64,000 nucleotides of DNA from Myxococcales bacterium. Lineage in GTDB: Bacteria > Myxococcota_A > Polyangia > Nannocystales > Nannocystaceae. Both the position numbers and the translations under genes were made by a program. Below are positions 8,352 to 17,224 of this stretch, piece after piece (position 1 is the first letter of the stretch; every line of letters begins with the position of its first letter). The notes under the pieces were generated by a model, which searched no databases, was not told where the DNA came from, and worked only from the letters and a program-made list of their open reading frames with translations. The stretch covers positions 186,001 to 250,000 of the forward strand of contig JACKDV010000002.1 in assembly GCA_020633315.1 (NCBI GenBank), in the 5' to 3' direction.

Positions 8352-9416
8352 ATGCTCGTTGCCTCACCCTTGAACCAGGTTCAGAACAACGTCCACCAGG
8401 CGATCCGTCTGTTCCGTCACTCCAAGCGATCCGAGTGGGGGCTCGCGGCGCTCATGTGGGAGCACGATGGAAAGCGCGGCTATCGATTCGATGACGGCAC
8501 CGAGCGCGTGTTCAAGGAGGGTTTCTATCACCTGTTCGAATCGGCGCCGACGGTGGGCGATGCCGCCGAGAAGCTGCTCGCCGCGGTGCATCGCGAGCGA
8601 GTCGAGCAGGCCGAGGCGCGCGGGAGCGCCGACGCGCTACCGGTGAGGGGTCCCTCGCTGCCGGAGCTGGTGGCGGTGCTGCGCGAGGAGTACCCCGAGG
8701 GCCTCGCCGACGCGAGCTGGGCGAGCAAGCGAAGGGGCGCGGGGGTCAAGCGTCGAGCCAAGCGTCATCGCGATGCAGCGATCCACGACGCGGCCGCGAT
8801 GCTCGGTCGCGTGGCCCTCGACGAGCTGCTCGAGGGCGATCGAGTCGAGGTGATCGTGCAGCGCTTCGTCGACGTGCTGGGGGCGACCGATCTCGTGACC
8901 TCGAAGCAGCTCGAGGTGCTGCGCCGCGCCACGCCCACCCGGGCGCTGGGACGAGCGCTGCGCGACCTGGTGCACGAGCCCGATCCCGAGGGCGAGCGTT
9001 TCGACGCGGTGCTGCGGCTGCTGGCTCGCTCGCCCGGCGGACGGCCCTCGTGGTCGCTGATGACCGCGATGCGAGCCGTGGTCAGCCCGCACGACGACGT
9101 CTGCATCCGCCCCAGCGTGTTCTTCGATGCGCTGCGGGTGGTCTCGCCCAGCCAGGCCAAGAAGGTCTCGCCCCAGGGCGGGCAGTACAATCGGCTCGCG
9201 GCGCTCGCCCGAGAGCTCTGCGATCGGCTGCGAGAGGCCGGCGAGGAGGCTCGCGACCTGCTCGACGTCTACGACTTCATCTGGGAGACCCGTCGGCCCG
9301 CGGCCGAGCCGGTGCTGGCCCGGGTGCGCCAGCGGATGGCCATGGCGCCGGAGACCGCGCCCGCACCGGGGGCCGCCGAGGCCGACGAGGGCGAGCCTGC
9401 GGCCGAAGCCGCCTGA
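8352..9416 (+). CDS. Conserved-looking protein of unknown function
   Basis: 354-aa soluble protein that I do not recognise. The ATG at 8352 has GAAAGGA about nine bases upstream; the longer open frame from 8145 has low-complexity extra residues. The N-terminal 75 residues (VHQAIRLFRHSKRSEWGLAA, then RGYRFDDGTERVFKEGFYHLF) look like a compact alpha/beta unit. A basic patch (KRRGAGVKRRAKRHRD) follows at about 130-147, then mostly helices with hydrophobic heptads to about 335, and an acidic Ala/Glu/Pro tail. There is no signal peptide and no membrane helix. The basic patch might contact nucleic acid, but that is speculation. It lies between pfkA and chaC on the same strand. Confidence 0.7.
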   Translation: MLVASPLNQVQNNVHQAIRLFRHSKRSEWGLAALMWEHDGKRGYRFDDGTERVFKEGFYHLFESAPTVGDAAEKLLAAVHRERVEQAEARGSADALPVRGPSLPELVAVLREEYPEGLADASWASKRRGAGVKRRAKRHRDAAIHDAAAMLGRVALDELLEGDRVEVIVQRFVDVLGATDLVTSKQLEVLRRATPTRALGRALRDLVHEPDPEGERFDAVLRLLARSPGGRPSWSLMTAMRAVVSPHDDVCIRPSVFFDALRVVSPSQAKKVSPQGGQYNRLAALARELCDRLREAGEEARDLLDVYDFIWETRRPAAEPVLARVRQRMAMAPETAPAPGAAEADEGEPAAEAA

Positions 9417-9518
9417 GGCCGGCATCGCCTCCGTCCAGGCGCCGCGCTGCCCACCCGTCGGCGAGGCGGGTGGGTGCTCGCGTCGAGGATTGCTACGCTG
9501 CTCGCTCGTCCCACCACC

Positions 9519-10064
9519 ATGAGCGCACGCGATCGCGATCTGTGGATCTTCGGCTACGGCTCCCTGGTGTGGCGCCCCGACTTTCCGTTCGTGGAGCGCA
9601 AGCCCGGCTGGATCCACGGCTGGGCGCGGCGCTTCTGGCAGGCGTCCACCGATCACCGCGGCGTGCCCGAGGATCCCGGTCGCGTGGTCACCCTGGTGCC
9701 CGCTCCCGAGGCGCGCTGCTGGGGCATGACCTATCGCGTGGAGCCCGAGGCCGCGCCGCGGGTGCTCGCTGGCCTCGACCACCGCGAGAAGGGCGGCTAT
9801 CGGCGGATCACCACCCAGGTGATGCTGCCCGCGGGTGACTCGCTGCCCGAGGTCGTGATGTACCTCGCGACCGAGGACAACCCCAACTACGCCGGGCCGG
9901 CGTCGCTCGACGAGATCGCGGCCCGAGTGCGGCGCTGTCGGGGCCCCAGCGGCCCCAACGTGGAGTACGTGCTGCGCCTGGCCGAGGCCCTGCGCGCGCT
10001 GGGGGCCGAGCCGGCCGAGGACGACCACGTGTTCGAGCTCGCCGCGCGGGTTCAGGACGGGTAG
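9519..10064 (+). CDS. chaC: Gamma-glutamylcyclotransferase, ChaC family
   Basis: 181 aa. ChaC enzymes cleave glutathione to 5-oxoproline and Cys-Gly in the cytoplasm. The diagnostic N-terminus WIFGYGSLVWRPDFPF contains the Y-G-S-L loop that holds the gamma-glutamyl group. The general base Glu sits in VLAGLDHREKGGYRR at about residue 90, and the C-terminal half has the usual GPSGPNVEYVLRLAEALR. Length matches bacterial ChaC (about 180-230). The ATG at 9519 immediately precedes the domain. It lies about 100 bases after the unknown gene and 56 bases before the sigma-factor gene, so a loose same-strand cluster is possible. Confidence 0.88.
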   Translation: MSARDRDLWIFGYGSLVWRPDFPFVERKPGWIHGWARRFWQASTDHRGVPEDPGRVVTLVPAPEARCWGMTYRVEPEAAPRVLAGLDHREKGGYRRITTQVMLPAGDSLPEVVMYLATEDNPNYAGPASLDEIAARVRRCRGPSGPNVEYVLRLAEALRALGAEPAEDDHVFELAARVQDG

Positions 10065-10120
10065 GCGTCGATTCCGTGTCACCATCGCGAGGCTGGCTCG
10101 TAGGACGAGTTGGCGCGCCG

Positions 10121-10708
10121 ATGTCGCTTCGCGGAACGCTCACCACCGCGCGTCTCCACCGCCTCGCCCGTCGGGCGGCCGCAGGGGACGCGGGGGCCTT
10201 TCGAGGGCTCTACCGGCAGCTCCATCCGGTGGTGTGGCGCTACGTGTCGCGGCGGATCGCCGAGCGTGCCGACGTGGAGGATCTGGTGGCCCGGGTGTTC
10301 GAGCGCATGGTGGAGCACTGGAGTCGCTTCGATCCGGCTCGGGGCAACGTGCAGGCGTGGGTGATCGGCATCGCGCGCAACGCCGTGATCGATCACCTGC
10401 GAGCCCGCCGGGCCGTGGGCGACGGCGAGGCGATCGAGCGCCTCGCCGACGCGGCCCTCGATCCCGCCAAGGCGCTCGAGGACGACGAGCGCGACGCCGC
10501 GCTGCGGACGGTGCTCGCCGGCTATCCCCCCGAGGTCCGCGAGATGTTCTCGCTGCGCTTCGCCGACGGCCTGCGCCTGCGCGAGATCGCCGAGCTCATG
10601 GACCTGAGCGAGGCCGCGGTCAAGCAGCGCTTCTCCCGAACCCTCCGCGAGCTGCGGGCCAAGCTCCGGGCTCGCGATCCCGACAAGGCGGCTGGCTATG
10701 CGATCTGA
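10121..10708 (+). CDS. ECF-type RNA polymerase sigma factor
   Basis: 195 aa with the two ECF regions. Region 2 spans about 20-90 (AFRGLYRQLHPVVWRYVSRR, ADVEDLVARVFERM, VQAWVIGIARNAVIDHLR). Region 4 spans about 130-185 (LRTVLAGYPPEVREMFSLRF, LREIAELMDLSEAAVKQRFS). Alternative starts are the GTG at 10076 and the ATG at 10121; I use the ATG because it places region 2 at the usual distance from the N-terminus. The downstream gene starts 11 bases before this gene's stop, so the sigma factor and membrane protein are translationally coupled, the usual arrangement of an ECF sigma with its regulator. Confidence 0.88.
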   Translation: MSLRGTLTTARLHRLARRAAAGDAGAFRGLYRQLHPVVWRYVSRRIAERADVEDLVARVFERMVEHWSRFDPARGNVQAWVIGIARNAVIDHLRARRAVGDGEAIERLADAALDPAKALEDDERDAALRTVLAGYPPEVREMFSLRFADGLRLREIAELMDLSEAAVKQRFSRTLRELRAKLRARDPDKAAGYAI

Positions 10709-11447
10709 GCTCGTTCGTCGGCTTCGTGCCCTGTACCGTCGCCCCGCGGACGGCGAGCTGTTGCACCGTCGCGCCGAGGAGGACGCGCTGGTGGCTGCCT
10801 TCGCACGCCGCCACGGAGGGGGGGCTCCCGCTCCGCGTCGTCGCCGGTCGGGCCGCATCGCGCTCATGTGTGGGCTCGGGGTGGCCGTGGCCGTGGGGGC
10901 CTGCGCCCTGCCGTCGGAGTACTCGGTCGATCTGGGCCAGGGCATCGAGATCGTCCTCGATGCTGCGCGCTGGGACGAGCTCGATGCGGAGCGCCTCGCC
11001 GCGCACCTCGGGGAGGAGATGGGGGCCGAGCGCATCGAGCTGCACGTGTCGCGCACGCGGGACGAGCGGATCGGCCCCGACGGCGAGCTGGTGATCGACG
11101 AGCAGATGCGGATGCAGCTGTTCGCGCTCGGCGGAGAGGTCGACGCCGAGGACGGCTGGGACGAGCTGGTGCGGGAGTTCCCCGCGCTGGCCGAGGCCGA
11201 GATCCAGCAGGTGCCGCTGTCGGGCACGGTGCACGGCACCCTGGGCGGACGCCTGTCCCGCGACCTGCTCGACCTCGAGATCGATCGGCATGGGGTGGAG
11301 GAGGCCGAGGCGCGGATCCTGGCCCAGCTCCGCGCCGAGGGCATCTCCACCGAGGACGCGACCGTCGACATCACGACCACCGAGGAAGGCGGTCACCGGC
11401 GCATCGAGGTCCGCGTGGAGGCGCCCCACGGATCCCCCGCCCCCTGA
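10698..11447 (+). CDS. Single-pass membrane protein coupled to the ECF sigma gene (possible anti-sigma)
   Basis: 249 aa. A short cytoplasmic N-terminus rich in Arg (RSELVRRLRALYRR) is followed by one membrane helix at about 52-72 (IALMCGLGVAVAVGACALP) and an extracytoplasmic acidic domain of about 175 residues (EIVLDAARWDELDAERLAAH, HGTLGGRLSRDLLDLEI). Position and topology fit a regulator that holds the upstream sigma factor at the membrane, but I see no zinc anti-sigma HxxxCxxC motif, so the role is inferred from coupling only. The GAC within the helix could alternatively be a lipobox, though it lies too deep for a normal signal peptide. It ends convergently 10 bases from the deacetylase gene. 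Confidence 0.62.
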   Translation: MRSELVRRLRALYRRPADGELLHRRAEEDALVAAFARRHGGGAPAPRRRRSGRIALMCGLGVAVAVGACALPSEYSVDLGQGIEIVLDAARWDELDAERLAAHLGEEMGAERIELHVSRTRDERIGPDGELVIDEQMRMQLFALGGEVDAEDGWDELVREFPALAEAEIQQVPLSGTVHGTLGGRLSRDLLDLEIDRHGVEEAEARILAQLRAEGISTEDATVDITTTEEGGHRRIEVRVEAPHGSPAP

Positions 11448-11457
11448 GGGCCGGTCT

Positions 11458-12804
11458 TCAGGGCGAGGCCGGGATCGCGTCGAGATCGTGGAACGGGGGC
11501 GTGCCGTGGGCCAGCGAGCGGCTGCGTCGCAGGCGGAGCCACCACGAGTCGCCGGTGGGCGACCACGACTCGTCGGGGAGCGCATAGGCCTCGTCGGCGA
11601 GGGCCTCGTCGAGGGTGACGAACGCGTAGCCGCGTCGCCGCAGCCACGACAGGAACGCGGGCAGGTCCCGCGAGCCCAGCGCGTTGGCGTGCAGCAGCAG
11701 GATCTGCGGCGGCTCGCGCCCGAACAGCTCGCGGGCCAGGTGCTCCGCCTCCAGCGTGGCCTCCTGCAGGTTCCACATCCACGAGCTCCGGTAGCGCTCC
11801 GCCGCCGCCGCGTCGCCCTCGGTCGTGGCGCGCTGGTGCCCCGCCGCGTACAGCCAGTCCCAGGTGTCGATGGTCACCGGCGCCACGCGGCTGTCGAGCT
11901 CCTCGAGCAGGCCGGTGATCGCACGCCGCGAGTCGGGATCGAAGCCGCGGTGGAGATAGGGATAGCGGAAGGGGATCGGCTGCTCGTCGCCCACCAGCTC
12001 GCGCAGCGCCTCGTGGCCGCGCCGCAGATCCTCGAGGTAGGCGTCCAGCCCGATCTCCTGGAGGTGTGGGTGCGACCAGGTGTGGTTGCCCAGGGCGATG
12101 CCGCAGTCGATCCACGCCTGCATCAGCGAGGGGTCGCGCTCGTGGTTGCTCATGTTGACGAAGCCGGTCACGGGGATTCCCGCCTCGCGGATCGCCGTGC
12201 ACAGCCCCTTCACCACCTCGCGGCGGGCCTCGTCGGAGGGGTGGCTGCCGTAGGCGGCGACGGGCAGGTCGTCGATGGTCACCGCCACGCGTCGGCTCGC
12301 GGTGGCGGGCTCGGGGCTCGGAGCGGCCGCCGGGGCCTGCGCCGGGGTCTCTTCGGGGGCGCCGGAGCTGTGGTCGTGCACGATGCCCCAGCGGCCGTCA
12401 CGGCGCGTGAGCACCAGGCTGAAGATGCCCCAGCCGGCCTGCGGGGTGTCGCGGAGCTCGAAGCGTCCCATGGCCAGCGCGGCATCGGGGCCGAGCCCGG
12501 TGATCTCCACGTCGGTGAAGCTCAGGGTGCCCATCTTCGCGTCGCCATCCACGTAGCGCCGCTGGTAGGCGGCCATCGCCTCCTCCCAGCCGCGGCGGAT
12601 CTTGGCCGACGAGGTGAAGACGATCTCGGGCGCCTGGTGGTAGCCCTCCATGAACGCCGCCAGGTCGCCGCGGTTCCAGGCGTCGCGCTGGCGGTCGAGC
12701 ACCGCCCGCACCGCGTCCGCGTCCGCGGGGCCGAAGGAGCGCTCGGAGCAGGCGCTCGTCGCCGTCAGCAGGAGCACGACCAGGACCATCAGGAGGGCAC
12801 GCAC
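11458..12804 (-). CDS. Lipoprotein with SnoaL-like and polysaccharide deacetylase domains
   Basis: 448 aa. It has a signal peptide with lipobox ATSAC (Cys about 19). Residues about 27-145 form a SnoaL/DUF4440-type fold (VLDRQRDAWNRGDLAAFMEG, then RRDGRWGIVHDHSS). After a Pro/Ala linker, residues about 165-380 are a NodB-type deacetylase: the catalytic Asp pair in VAVTIDDLPV, metal-binding NHTWSHPHL, and RYPYLHRGFD. It would act on a carbohydrate or peptidoglycan outside the cytoplasm, anchored by lipid. The SnoaL+NodB combination resembles secreted deacetylases of Myxococcota, but the substrate is not predictable. Confidence 0.83.
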   Translation of the reverse strand: MRALLMVLVVLLLTATSACSERSFGPADADAVRAVLDRQRDAWNRGDLAAFMEGYHQAPEIVFTSSAKIRRGWEEAMAAYQRRYVDGDAKMGTLSFTDVEITGLGPDAALAMGRFELRDTPQAGWGIFSLVLTRRDGRWGIVHDHSSGAPEETPAQAPAAAPSPEPATASRRVAVTIDDLPVAAYGSHPSDEARREVVKGLCTAIREAGIPVTGFVNMSNHERDPSLMQAWIDCGIALGNHTWSHPHLQEIGLDAYLEDLRRGHEALRELVGDEQPIPFRYPYLHRGFDPDSRRAITGLLEELDSRVAPVTIDTWDWLYAAGHQRATTEGDAAAAERYRSSWMWNLQEATLEAEHLARELFGREPPQILLLHANALGSRDLPAFLSWLRRRGYAFVTLDEALADEAYALPDESWSPTGDSWWLRLRRSRSLAHGTPPFHDLDAIPASP

Positions 12805-12887
12805 CAGCCAACGCTACCCCGACCGCGAGCGCTCGTCGCTGGTCGATCGCGGGGCTCGGGTGGCGACGAGACCGCGGCGCGGCCGGA

Positions 12888-13832
12888 TCAGCTCAGCACG
12901 CCGTCCACGGGCCGGAGCACCTCGGGGACCTCGGTCTCGCCCAGGGTCTGCCGCAGGTTGATCTCGATCATCCGCGAGAGGGTGGACAGCGGCAGGTCGT
13001 TGACGTCGGTGCCGAAGGGCTCCTCGATCTCCTCGCCGACCGCGTCGAGGCCGAAGAAGGCATAGGCGATGATCGCCACGACCACCGGCGTGGCGCCCCC
13101 CACCGTCTCCACGATGCCGAAGGGCAGGGCGAAGGTGTAGACCGCCACGATCCGGTGGATGAGCACCGTGTAGGAGCTGGGGATCGGCGTGCTCTTGATC
13201 CGCTCGCAGGCGCCCTGGATGTCGGTGAGGGTGGAGAGGCTGCCCTCCAGCGTCGGCAGGTGCATCGGGTGCACCTTGCCCTGCTGCCACAGATCGCGGA
13301 GGCGACCGCCGAGCTCGCGCAGGATCGCCAGCGGACGGTTGAGCTGGCCGCGCAGCCCCTCGCGCTCGTCGTCGGGCAGCAGGCCCGCGAGCTCCTCGAG
13401 GCGGTCTTGATCGCGCAGGTGCAGCCGCAGCGCGTGCACGTAGGCGATCACCCGGTAGACCAGCTCGCGCTGCACCTCGGCTTGGTCGGGGCCCACCCCG
13501 GGCTCCTCGCGCTGGGGCCCGACCATCACCTGCACCTGGCGTGCGAGGCTACGGGAGGTGTTGACGAGCTGGCCCCACAGCTTGCGCCCCTCCCAGAAGC
13601 GGTCGTAGCTGGTGTTGTTGCGGAAGCCCAGGAAGATGCCCAGCGCCACCGCCACCAGCGAGAAGGGGAGGGTGGTCAGCCCCCAGATCGGGTGCTCCAC
13701 GTACTCGTGCACCACCGTGACCACGGTCGCGACCACGGTCACCACCGCCAGCCGCGGCCACACCCGCGCCAGCGCGGTCCCCCGCACGGTCGCGATCTGC
13801 TTCCACCAGTGTCCTCGCTCGAGCAGCAGCAT
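12888..13832 (-). CDS. Bestrophin-family (UPF0187) membrane protein
   Basis: 314 aa, probable bestrophin-like anion channel of the inner membrane. After a short basic N-terminus come two hydrophobic segments (LAVVTVVATVVTVVHEYVEH and FSLVAVALGIFLGF). Then comes the family hallmark RNNTSYDRFWEGRKLWGQL. A central helical cytoplasmic part is followed by two more hydrophobic segments (YTVLIHRIVAVYTFALPFGI, VVVAIIAYAFFGLDAVGEEI). The tail EEPFGTDVNDLPL is also characteristic. The ATG at 13832 has AAGG just upstream; the frame runs open to 13943 but without domain sequence. Confidence 0.88.
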   Translation of the reverse strand: MLLLERGHWWKQIATVRGTALARVWPRLAVVTVVATVVTVVHEYVEHPIWGLTTLPFSLVAVALGIFLGFRNNTSYDRFWEGRKLWGQLVNTSRSLARQVQVMVGPQREEPGVGPDQAEVQRELVYRVIAYVHALRLHLRDQDRLEELAGLLPDDEREGLRGQLNRPLAILRELGGRLRDLWQQGKVHPMHLPTLEGSLSTLTDIQGACERIKSTPIPSSYTVLIHRIVAVYTFALPFGIVETVGGATPVVVAIIAYAFFGLDAVGEEIEEPFGTDVNDLPLSTLSRMIEINLRQTLGETEVPEVLRPVDGVLS

Positions 13833-13986
13833 CGGCCTTCGTCCGTCGGACGCATAGCATCTTTCCCCGGGTCCGCGGCACCCGGGCCGACGGGCCGAGC
13901 ACGGCCCGATGCCCTCGCGCTCCGCCGAAACGCGAATCCTCACCCTCGCGTTGCCATGCGAGGGCCACTCGTCCTATCCCAGGGCC

Positions 13987-14400
13987 ATGGCACGACGGAT
14001 CCTCGGCACGCTGCTCGGCATCTTCGTCGCTGGTCTGGTGGTGATGGTGATCGAGGGGCTCGGCAGCTCCGCGTTCCCGCCGGACCCGGGCTTCGACCCG
14101 GCGGCCCCCGATCTCTCGCTGGTCCCCATGGGGGCCATCGCCATGGTGGCGCTCGCGTGGGTGCTGGGGCCCATCGCCGGCGGGCTGGTGGCAAACCTGG
14201 TCGGCCGCCCCCCTGGCCCCGTGCCCGCGCTGATCATCGGCGGGCTGTTCCTCGCCGCAGACGTGGCCAACCTGCTGATGATCCAGTCGCCGCCCTGGCT
14301 GTGGGTGGTGGGCCTGGTCGCTCCGCTGCCCGGGGCGTGGGGTGGCTTCGCGGCCGCGCGCAGCCTGCAGCAGCGCCGCGCGGCGCCCTCGAGCGACTGA
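13987..14400 (+). CDS. Small four-helix membrane protein
   Basis: 137 aa, almost wholly hydrophobic. It has an N-terminal helix (ILGTLLGIFVAGLVVMVIE), a Pro-rich loop (FPPDPGFDPAAPD), then three further membrane segments (MGAIAMVALAWVLGPIAGGL, ALIIGGLFLAADVANLLM, WLWVVGLVAPLPGAWGGFAA), ending with a short basic tail. I know no specific function. The ATG at 13987 opens right at the hydrophobic helix. It is divergent from the bestrophin gene (155 bases between starts). Confidence 0.72.
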   Translation: MARRILGTLLGIFVAGLVVMVIEGLGSSAFPPDPGFDPAAPDLSLVPMGAIAMVALAWVLGPIAGGLVANLVGRPPGPVPALIIGGLFLAADVANLLMIQSPPWLWVVGLVAPLPGAWGGFAAARSLQQRRAAPSSD

Positions 14401-14496
14401 GTTCCCATCGACTTGGTAGCGGCGAGCCCTCGTCCTCGGGGCCGCGCGGGCTCGAGGGCCCTCGCGAGCACGGGCCGCGCCCGCCGCCGCGGGAGA

Positions 14497-15726
14497 TCAG
14501 GCCGGCTTGTGGCCCACCACCACCGCGGCGTACTGCTGCGGGAAGTGCTCGGCCATGCCGTCGAGATCGGGCAGCAGCTCGGGCTCGAAGCCCGCCTCGC
14601 GCAGCAGCGTGGACCAGCCGCCCGGCGACAGGTAGCAGTGCATGGGGCGAGCCTCGGAGCGCAGGGCCGCGCCGCGGTGGTAGACGCTGAGGTTGAGCGT
14701 GAGCTCGCGGGGAGCCATCTCGTAGGGGTCGATGCGCACGCGCTCGGCGAACACCACCCGGCCGCCCGGGGCCAGCACCTCGTGGCACTGGCGCAGGAAC
14801 GCCGGCATGTCCCTGGCGACATGGGCCGCGTTGACGGCGTAGACGAGATCGATGTGCTCGGGGATCCGGAAGCCCCGCAGCGGCTGGTTGAGGTCGGCGA
14901 AGGTCCAGCTGCAGTTGACGCCGGGCCAGCTCCGCTTGACCTCGGCGCGCGTCTTCATGAGGAAGCGGACGCTGATGTCAGTGAACACGTAGTGCCCCAC
15001 GCGGGCGAGGGCGTCCTCGGTGCCCAGCCGCTGGAGCAGGTGGCGGATGCCGTTGCCGGTCCCGCCCCCCAGCTCGAGGATCACCCCGCCCCAGCCGTGG
15101 CGGGTGATGGCCTCGGCTCCCATCGCGCCGTGGAGATCCTGCAGCGGGTCGAGGTTGGTGGCCGCGTGCCACAGCTCGGCGAAGGTGCCCTCGCGGCCGG
15201 AGAGCATGCGGTCCATGAAGTCGGGGTCGTCGCGCAGCGAACGCTCGAAGTGCTCCACGCCGAAGTCGAGGAAGTCGAGGCTGACGCAGTAGGCCGAGCC
15301 GAGCCCCGCCATGCGCTCCCGCAGGGCGGCGAGCTCCGGGCCGGGATCGGGGGGATCGGCCCGGTGCACGAAGCGGGCGTCGAGGCCTTGGCCGACCATC
15401 TCGACGAACGGGGTGCGCCGCGCCAGGCGGTACAGCAGCGCGTGCATGGTGATCTCGGCCGAGTCGACCAAGCGCAGGCGGGCTGCGACCTCGGCCGCCC
15501 CGCTCGGCTCGCGCAGGAGGGAGCCGAGCTCGAGGGTGCGGTACACGGCCTGGAGCTGGTGGTCGCAGTAGCGATCGAGGATCGCGGTGGCCTCGATGAC
15601 CGAGGCCGAGTAGAGGGCGTCGCGACACCAGCGGTCGAAGCCGTCGGAGGCGGCTGGGTCTCGGTTCTCGGAGGGCGGGGCGGGGCGGGAGGAGTCGACG
15701 ACGGCGGCGAGCTCGGAAGAGGTCAT
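14497..15726 (-). CDS. SAM-dependent class I methyltransferase
   Basis: 409 aa. An N-terminal helical region of about 170 residues (YSASVIEATAILDRYCDHQL, MHALLYRLARRTPFVEMV) is followed by a Rossmann methyltransferase: motif I VILELGGGTGNGIRHLL, VFTDISVRFL for the next strand, HIDLVYAVNAAHVARDMPAF and GGRVVFAERVRID. The layout, helical cap then MTase, resembles O-methyltransferases and methyltransferases of secondary metabolism, but the substrate is unknown. The ATG at 15726 has AAGG upstream. The gene is divergent from rnpB (about 245 bases between them, no gene seen; there is a T-tract at about 15802-15810). Confidence 0.8.
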   Translation of the reverse strand: MTSSELAAVVDSSRPAPPSENRDPAASDGFDRWCRDALYSASVIEATAILDRYCDHQLQAVYRTLELGSLLREPSGAAEVAARLRLVDSAEITMHALLYRLARRTPFVEMVGQGLDARFVHRADPPDPGPELAALRERMAGLGSAYCVSLDFLDFGVEHFERSLRDDPDFMDRMLSGREGTFAELWHAATNLDPLQDLHGAMGAEAITRHGWGGVILELGGGTGNGIRHLLQRLGTEDALARVGHYVFTDISVRFLMKTRAEVKRSWPGVNCSWTFADLNQPLRGFRIPEHIDLVYAVNAAHVARDMPAFLRQCHEVLAPGGRVVFAERVRIDPYEMAPRELTLNLSVYHRGAALRSEARPMHCYLSPGGWSTLLREAGFEPELLPDLDGMAEHFPQQYAAVVVGHKPA

Positions 15727-15972
15727 GGGGGGCCTTACGGGAAGCGAGCCACAGAGGGAGGACTGCACTGGATCTTTAGTGGTCCGCAGGGGTGGATCGA
15801 TCTGTTTTTTTCGCCACGGCCCCGTCTCGGGCGCAGAGGCGCGATTTCGCGGGCCGAGGGGTCGTCGCGCGCGGGGGCGGTCGCGTGGGGGCACGGCGGG
15901 CCCCTTCCGAGGCGCCGCGGCGGGGGTGGGCCGGGTAGCTCGGTGGGGTCCCTCGGTGCTAGACACTCGGCT

Positions 15973-16361
<389 letters not shown>

Positions 16362-16371
<10 letters not shown>

Positions 16372-17132
16372 ACTCTCGCGACGACCAGCACCAGCAGCTC
16401 GTCCTCGTCCTCGTCCTCCCGACGGGGCTCCGGGGCGACGAAGCCTCCGTGCTGCTCGACCACGCGCAGCCCGGCGCGGGCCAGGGCGGCGTGGAGCTGG
16501 GGCTCGAGCAGGTAGCGCTGCTCGATGGTCCCCACCACGGCGTCGCCCTGCTCGCTCACGTAGAGGTACTCCACGTCGATGCGCTGGTGGTCGCGATCCC
16601 AGCGGCTGCGCTCGAGCACCTCGTAGGGCACGCCATCCACCTCCACGCGGGTCAGCGGCGTGTGGGCGTCTGCGGGAACGTCCTCCGGCTCGGCGGTCGC
16701 GTGGAACTCGTCTGCCCGATACACGTCGAACGCGGCCCGGCCCCCGGGCGCGAGGTGATGGGTCACGGTCCGAAGCGCCGCGTCGAGCTCGGCGTCGTCG
16801 AGCATGCAGTAGAGGCCGCCGAAGGGGACCAGCACTCGCTCGAAGCGCTGGGGCAGGCTCAGGTCCCGCATGTCGCCGTGGCACAGGGTGATGCCGGCGC
16901 GCAGCGAGGGGGCCAGGGTCTCCACCGCGGCCCGGGCCAGGGCGAGCATCTGGGGGTCGAGCTCGACCCCCACGATGGTGCGCCCGGACGCAGCGAGCGC
17001 CGTCACCACGCGCCCGTAGCCGCAGCCCAGCTCGAGGATCGACGACGCGCCCTCGCAGACCCGGCGGTAGTGGTCCAGATCGCCCGGCGTGCCGCGATGC
17101 AGGGCGGAATAGAAGGAAGCGGGGTAGCTCAT
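16362..17132 (-). CDS. SAM-dependent methyltransferase
   Basis: 256 aa from the ATG at 17132 (SYPASFYSALHRGTPGDLDH). Motif I is ASSILELGCGYGRVVTALAA, followed by TIVGVELDPQMLALARAA, GDMRDLSLPQRFERVLVPFG (motif II region) and LAPGGRAAFDVYR (motif III). The C-terminal half has a beta-rich MTase lid (VDGVPYEVLERSRWD, GTIEQRYLLEPQLHAALARA). It looks like a small-molecule methyltransferase of the class with a Y-x-x-LH N-terminus. The open frame upstream to 17252 is not domain-like. Its last codons and stop (16362-16371) lie inside the 3' strand of the rnpB P1 helix. Confidence 0.82.
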
Positions 17133-17224
17133 CGCGGGTCGGCCGTCGACCGGAGGATAAGCCAACCCACCCCCCAGGCGGGCCATGGGAGCGAACGGGC
17201 GACTCCAAGCCCGGTTGCGGTACC

